Position numbers and translations under genes: made by a program
Origin: Acidocella sp.
Lineage (GTDB): Bacteria > Pseudomonadota > Alphaproteobacteria > Acetobacterales > Acetobacteraceae
DNA: 7,666 bases
Assembly (NCBI GenBank): GCA_028687415.1
Contig: JAQUAC010000101.1
Location: 1 to 7,666 of the forward strand
Direction of reading: 5' to 3'
The notes under the pieces: generated by a model
Databases searched by the model: none
Seen by the model: the letters and a program-made list of their open reading frames with translations, nothing else
What the model was told of the DNA's origin: nothing
Part shown: positions 6,627-7,666 of the stretch, in pieces
How the letters are laid out: each line of letters opens with the position of its first letter
How positions within the stretch are numbered: position 1 is the stretch's first letter

Positions 6627-6657
6627 TTGACTTAGAGCGTACTCGAACCTGTAGCTA
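6627..6657 (+). promoter_or_regulatory. MerR-type promoter with 19-bp spacer and operator dyad
   Basis: TTGACT (6627-6632) and TAGCTA (6652-6657) are separated by 19 bp, the over-long spacing typical of promoters activated by MerR-family regulators. Between them is an imperfect dyad TTAGAG-CGTA-CTCGAA (6632-6647; one mismatched pair), in the usual operator position. Transcription would start about 20-25 bases before the merR-type gene, implying autoregulation and control of the following gene. Spacing and dyad are seen directly; the regulator-operator link is inferred from family behaviour. Confidence 0.8.
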
Positions 6658-6687
6658 ATTGCGCGTCGTGATGAGAAACAGGCGAGT

Positions 6688-7116
6688 ATGAAGATCGGTG
6701 AACTAGCACAGCGCACGAGACTTTCGGCCCACACGATCCGCTACTATGAGCGGATCGGACTGCTTCCTTACGCTGACCGCAACCGATCCAGCCAACGGGA
6801 TTATGACGCTTCGATCTTGCCCTGGATATCTTTCATCGGTCGCTTGAAAACGACCGGAATGTCCATTCGAGAGATGCTCCGATATGCTGCTTTGCGCGAA
6901 CAAGGCGCTGGTACGGAAACTGAGCGTCGTGAAATGTTGGAGCAGCACCGTGAGCGGGTCCGCGCGCATGCCGTGGAACTCGATGCCTGTCTTCTCGTCC
7001 TTGATGCCAAGATCGACGGCTATGTCGATGCGCAAAAGAGGAAGGATGATTATGACGCAGACCTACCCCGAATCTGCCGAAACACGTCTGGCGCGCGGGC
7101 AGCGCGTGCTCGATGA
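6688..7116 (+). CDS. MerR family transcriptional regulator
   Basis: This 142-aa protein has the MerR winged-helix N-terminus, MKIGELAQRTRLSAHTIRYY with ERIGLLPY next, then a second winged part (RDYD to MSIREM) and a long dimerisation helix at about 75-115 ending LDAKIDGYVDAQ. The type (short C-terminus, no metal-binding cysteine pair) resembles the AdhR/NmlR-like group that senses aldehydes or electrophiles. However, no cysteine lies around residue 52, where I recall the sensing Cys of Bacillus AdhR; the only cysteines are Cys101 and Cys130. The last roughly 22 residues (from about 121) are encoded within the next gene in another frame and look non-native. The ribosome site (AGGCGAG) is modest. 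The effector is unknown. Confidence 0.9.
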   Translation: MKIGELAQRTRLSAHTIRYYERIGLLPYADRNRSSQRDYDASILPWISFIGRLKTTGMSIREMLRYAALREQGAGTETERREMLEQHRERVRAHAVELDACLLVLDAKIDGYVDAQKRKDDYDADLPRICRNTSGARAARAR

Positions 7117-7453
7117 AATTGATGGCGCTGCGGGTCATAAAGTCGTCGCAGCGCTAGCGGACATAGCCCCTGACTTCGCCACCTACCTTTTTGAATTCCC
7201 TTTTGGTGACATTTACTCAAGGTCAGGTCTGGACCTCCGAGCCAGGGAAATTGCAACCATTGCCGCTTTGGCTGCGATGGGAACGGCTGTTCCCCAGCTT
7301 AAAGTCCATATTCAGGCAGGGTTGAATGTGGGGCTTACGAAGGGAGAAATCACCGAAATCATGATCCAGATGGCTGTTTACGCCGGATTTCCTGCTGCCT
7401 TGAATGGACTCTTTGCTGCTAAAGAAGTTTTTGCCCATCATTCAGGCAGCTAG
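7052..7453 (+). CDS. Carboxymuconolactone decarboxylase (CMD) family protein
   Basis: The 133-aa protein has the CMD fold signature: LDLRAREIATIAALAAMG (60-77), PQLKVHIQAGLNVGLTKGEI (81-100) and EIMIQMAVYAGFPAALNGL (102-120). It contains no cysteine, so it is not an AhpD-type CxxC peroxidase and is closer to the gamma-carboxymuconolactone decarboxylase-like subgroup, although a real decarboxylase role is not shown. The ATG at 7052 is preferred over the in-frame ATG at 7046 because AGAGGAAGG lies at a normal distance. The frame is open further upstream, but only as shadow of merR. It overlaps the merR-type gene by 65 nt and should share its promoter. In Bacillus subtilis the AdhR regulon also includes a CMD-like gene, which supports a role in aldehyde or electrophile stress; this is inference. 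Confidence 0.92.
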   Translation: MTQTYPESAETRLARGQRVLDEIDGAAGHKVVAALADIAPDFATYLFEFPFGDIYSRSGLDLRAREIATIAALAAMGTAVPQLKVHIQAGLNVGLTKGEITEIMIQMAVYAGFPAALNGLFAAKEVFAHHSGS

Positions 7454-7457
7454 TTTC

Positions 7458-7557
7458 TGCGGCACTCGTTCAGTGGCGGTTAACGGGTGCCGCATCAATG
7501 CGGCTTAGAGTCCTCTCTGGGTCGTAAACCGCCCTTCCGCTAGGAGTTCCCCCTAGC
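7458..7557. repeat. Cluster of nested and competing inverted repeats
   Basis: Four hairpins lie in 100 bases right after the CMD stop. A: TGCGGCACTCGTT (7458-7470) pairs with AACGGGTGCCGCA (7482-7494), 13 pairs with one G-T. B: GGCGGTTAACG (7475-7485) pairs with CGTAAACCGCC (7523-7533), 10 of 11. C: GCCGCAT (7489-7495) pairs with ATGCGGC (7498-7504), nested within B. D: GCTAGGAG (7539-7546) pairs with CCCCTAGC (7550-7557), 7 of 8. A shares bases with both B and C, so A excludes B plus C. No T-run follows, so it is not a standard intrinsic terminator. What it is (RNA switch, mobile-element or plasmid remnant, recombination site) cannot be decided here. Confidence 0.7.
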
Positions 7558-7666
7558 CCCGCTGTTCAGAAGATGGATGGTTTCGCTACGCTCCCCATGA
7601 CAAGGCAGGCCAGGCCAGCTCCCATCGGTATCAGATTATCCATGAACCGCTCGGCGCAAGCGCGCC
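7558..7666. other. Unassigned sequence to the right edge
   Basis: No recognisable gene. A minus-strand frame is open from the edge to a TGA at 7566-7568 and would give a 32-residue tail ending MGSVAKPSIF. A plus-strand frame opens at ATG 7573 and runs off the edge. Neither matches a family I know, and neither can be favoured without the sequence beyond. The last 14 bases hold a small GGCGC/GCGCC hairpin (7653-7666). Confidence 0.4.

Noticed and set aside
6884..7051. Upstream extension of the CMD frame to 6884
   Set aside because: It overlaps the merR DNA-binding and helix region in another frame, while ATG 7052 has a good ribosome site and the family start.
7475..7533. Integron attC (59-base element)
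   Set aside because: Size and inner hairpin are suggestive, but the arms lack the RYYYAAC and GTTRRRY core sites, and no integrase or cassette array is seen.
7566..7664. C-terminus of a transposase or other gene entering from the right edge
   Set aside because: Only 32 residues are visible and they match no family I recognise; an opposite frame is equally open.

Overview
The window is a GC-rich stretch of an alphaproteobacterial chromosome. TrcR/DUF1013 and DUF1192 are families largely confined to Alphaproteobacteria, and the gene content and codon use would suit Acetobacteraceae or Rhodospirillales. The family-level placement is inference only.

Layout. (1) Positions 1-3629 read leftwards as a probable transcription unit: a DUF1192 protein, a transglutaminase-like protein with a TTG start, lutB, lutC, and a Smr-domain protein cut by the left edge. 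The last three genes are tightly packed: 28 nt between the transglutaminase gene and lutB, a 1-nt overlap at lutB/lutC and a 14-nt overlap at lutC/smr. LutB and LutC belong to the LutABC L-lactate-oxidising iron-sulfur system, but lutA is not in the window. (2) Position 3756 starts the divergent gene trcR (DUF1013), which ends at a strong hairpin-plus-T terminator. A 55-aa DUF465/YdcH protein converges on that terminator from the other side. (3) From 4699 rightwards runs a second DUF465/YdcH gene followed by purE and purK, each overlapping the next by 4 nt. PurK and PurE carry out AIR to N5-CAIR to CAIR in purine synthesis. (4) From 6503 on, the base composition becomes visibly less GC-rich. 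A MerR-type regulator sits behind a promoter with the 19-bp spacer typical of MerR control and overlaps a cysteine-free carboxymuconolactone-decarboxylase-like protein. This looks like an accessory stress or detoxification module added next to the housekeeping pur operon. (5) Positions 7454-7666 contain no gene I can support, but hold a dense cluster of nested and mutually exclusive inverted repeats.

Most of the window is ordinary housekeeping sequence. The parts most worth a second look are the orphan lutBC with a transglutaminase gene in front, the merR-CMD module with its 65-nt overlap, and the structured non-coding segment after it. I found no phage, CRISPR, tRNA, rRNA or complete insertion sequence, and nothing I can defend as a new system.
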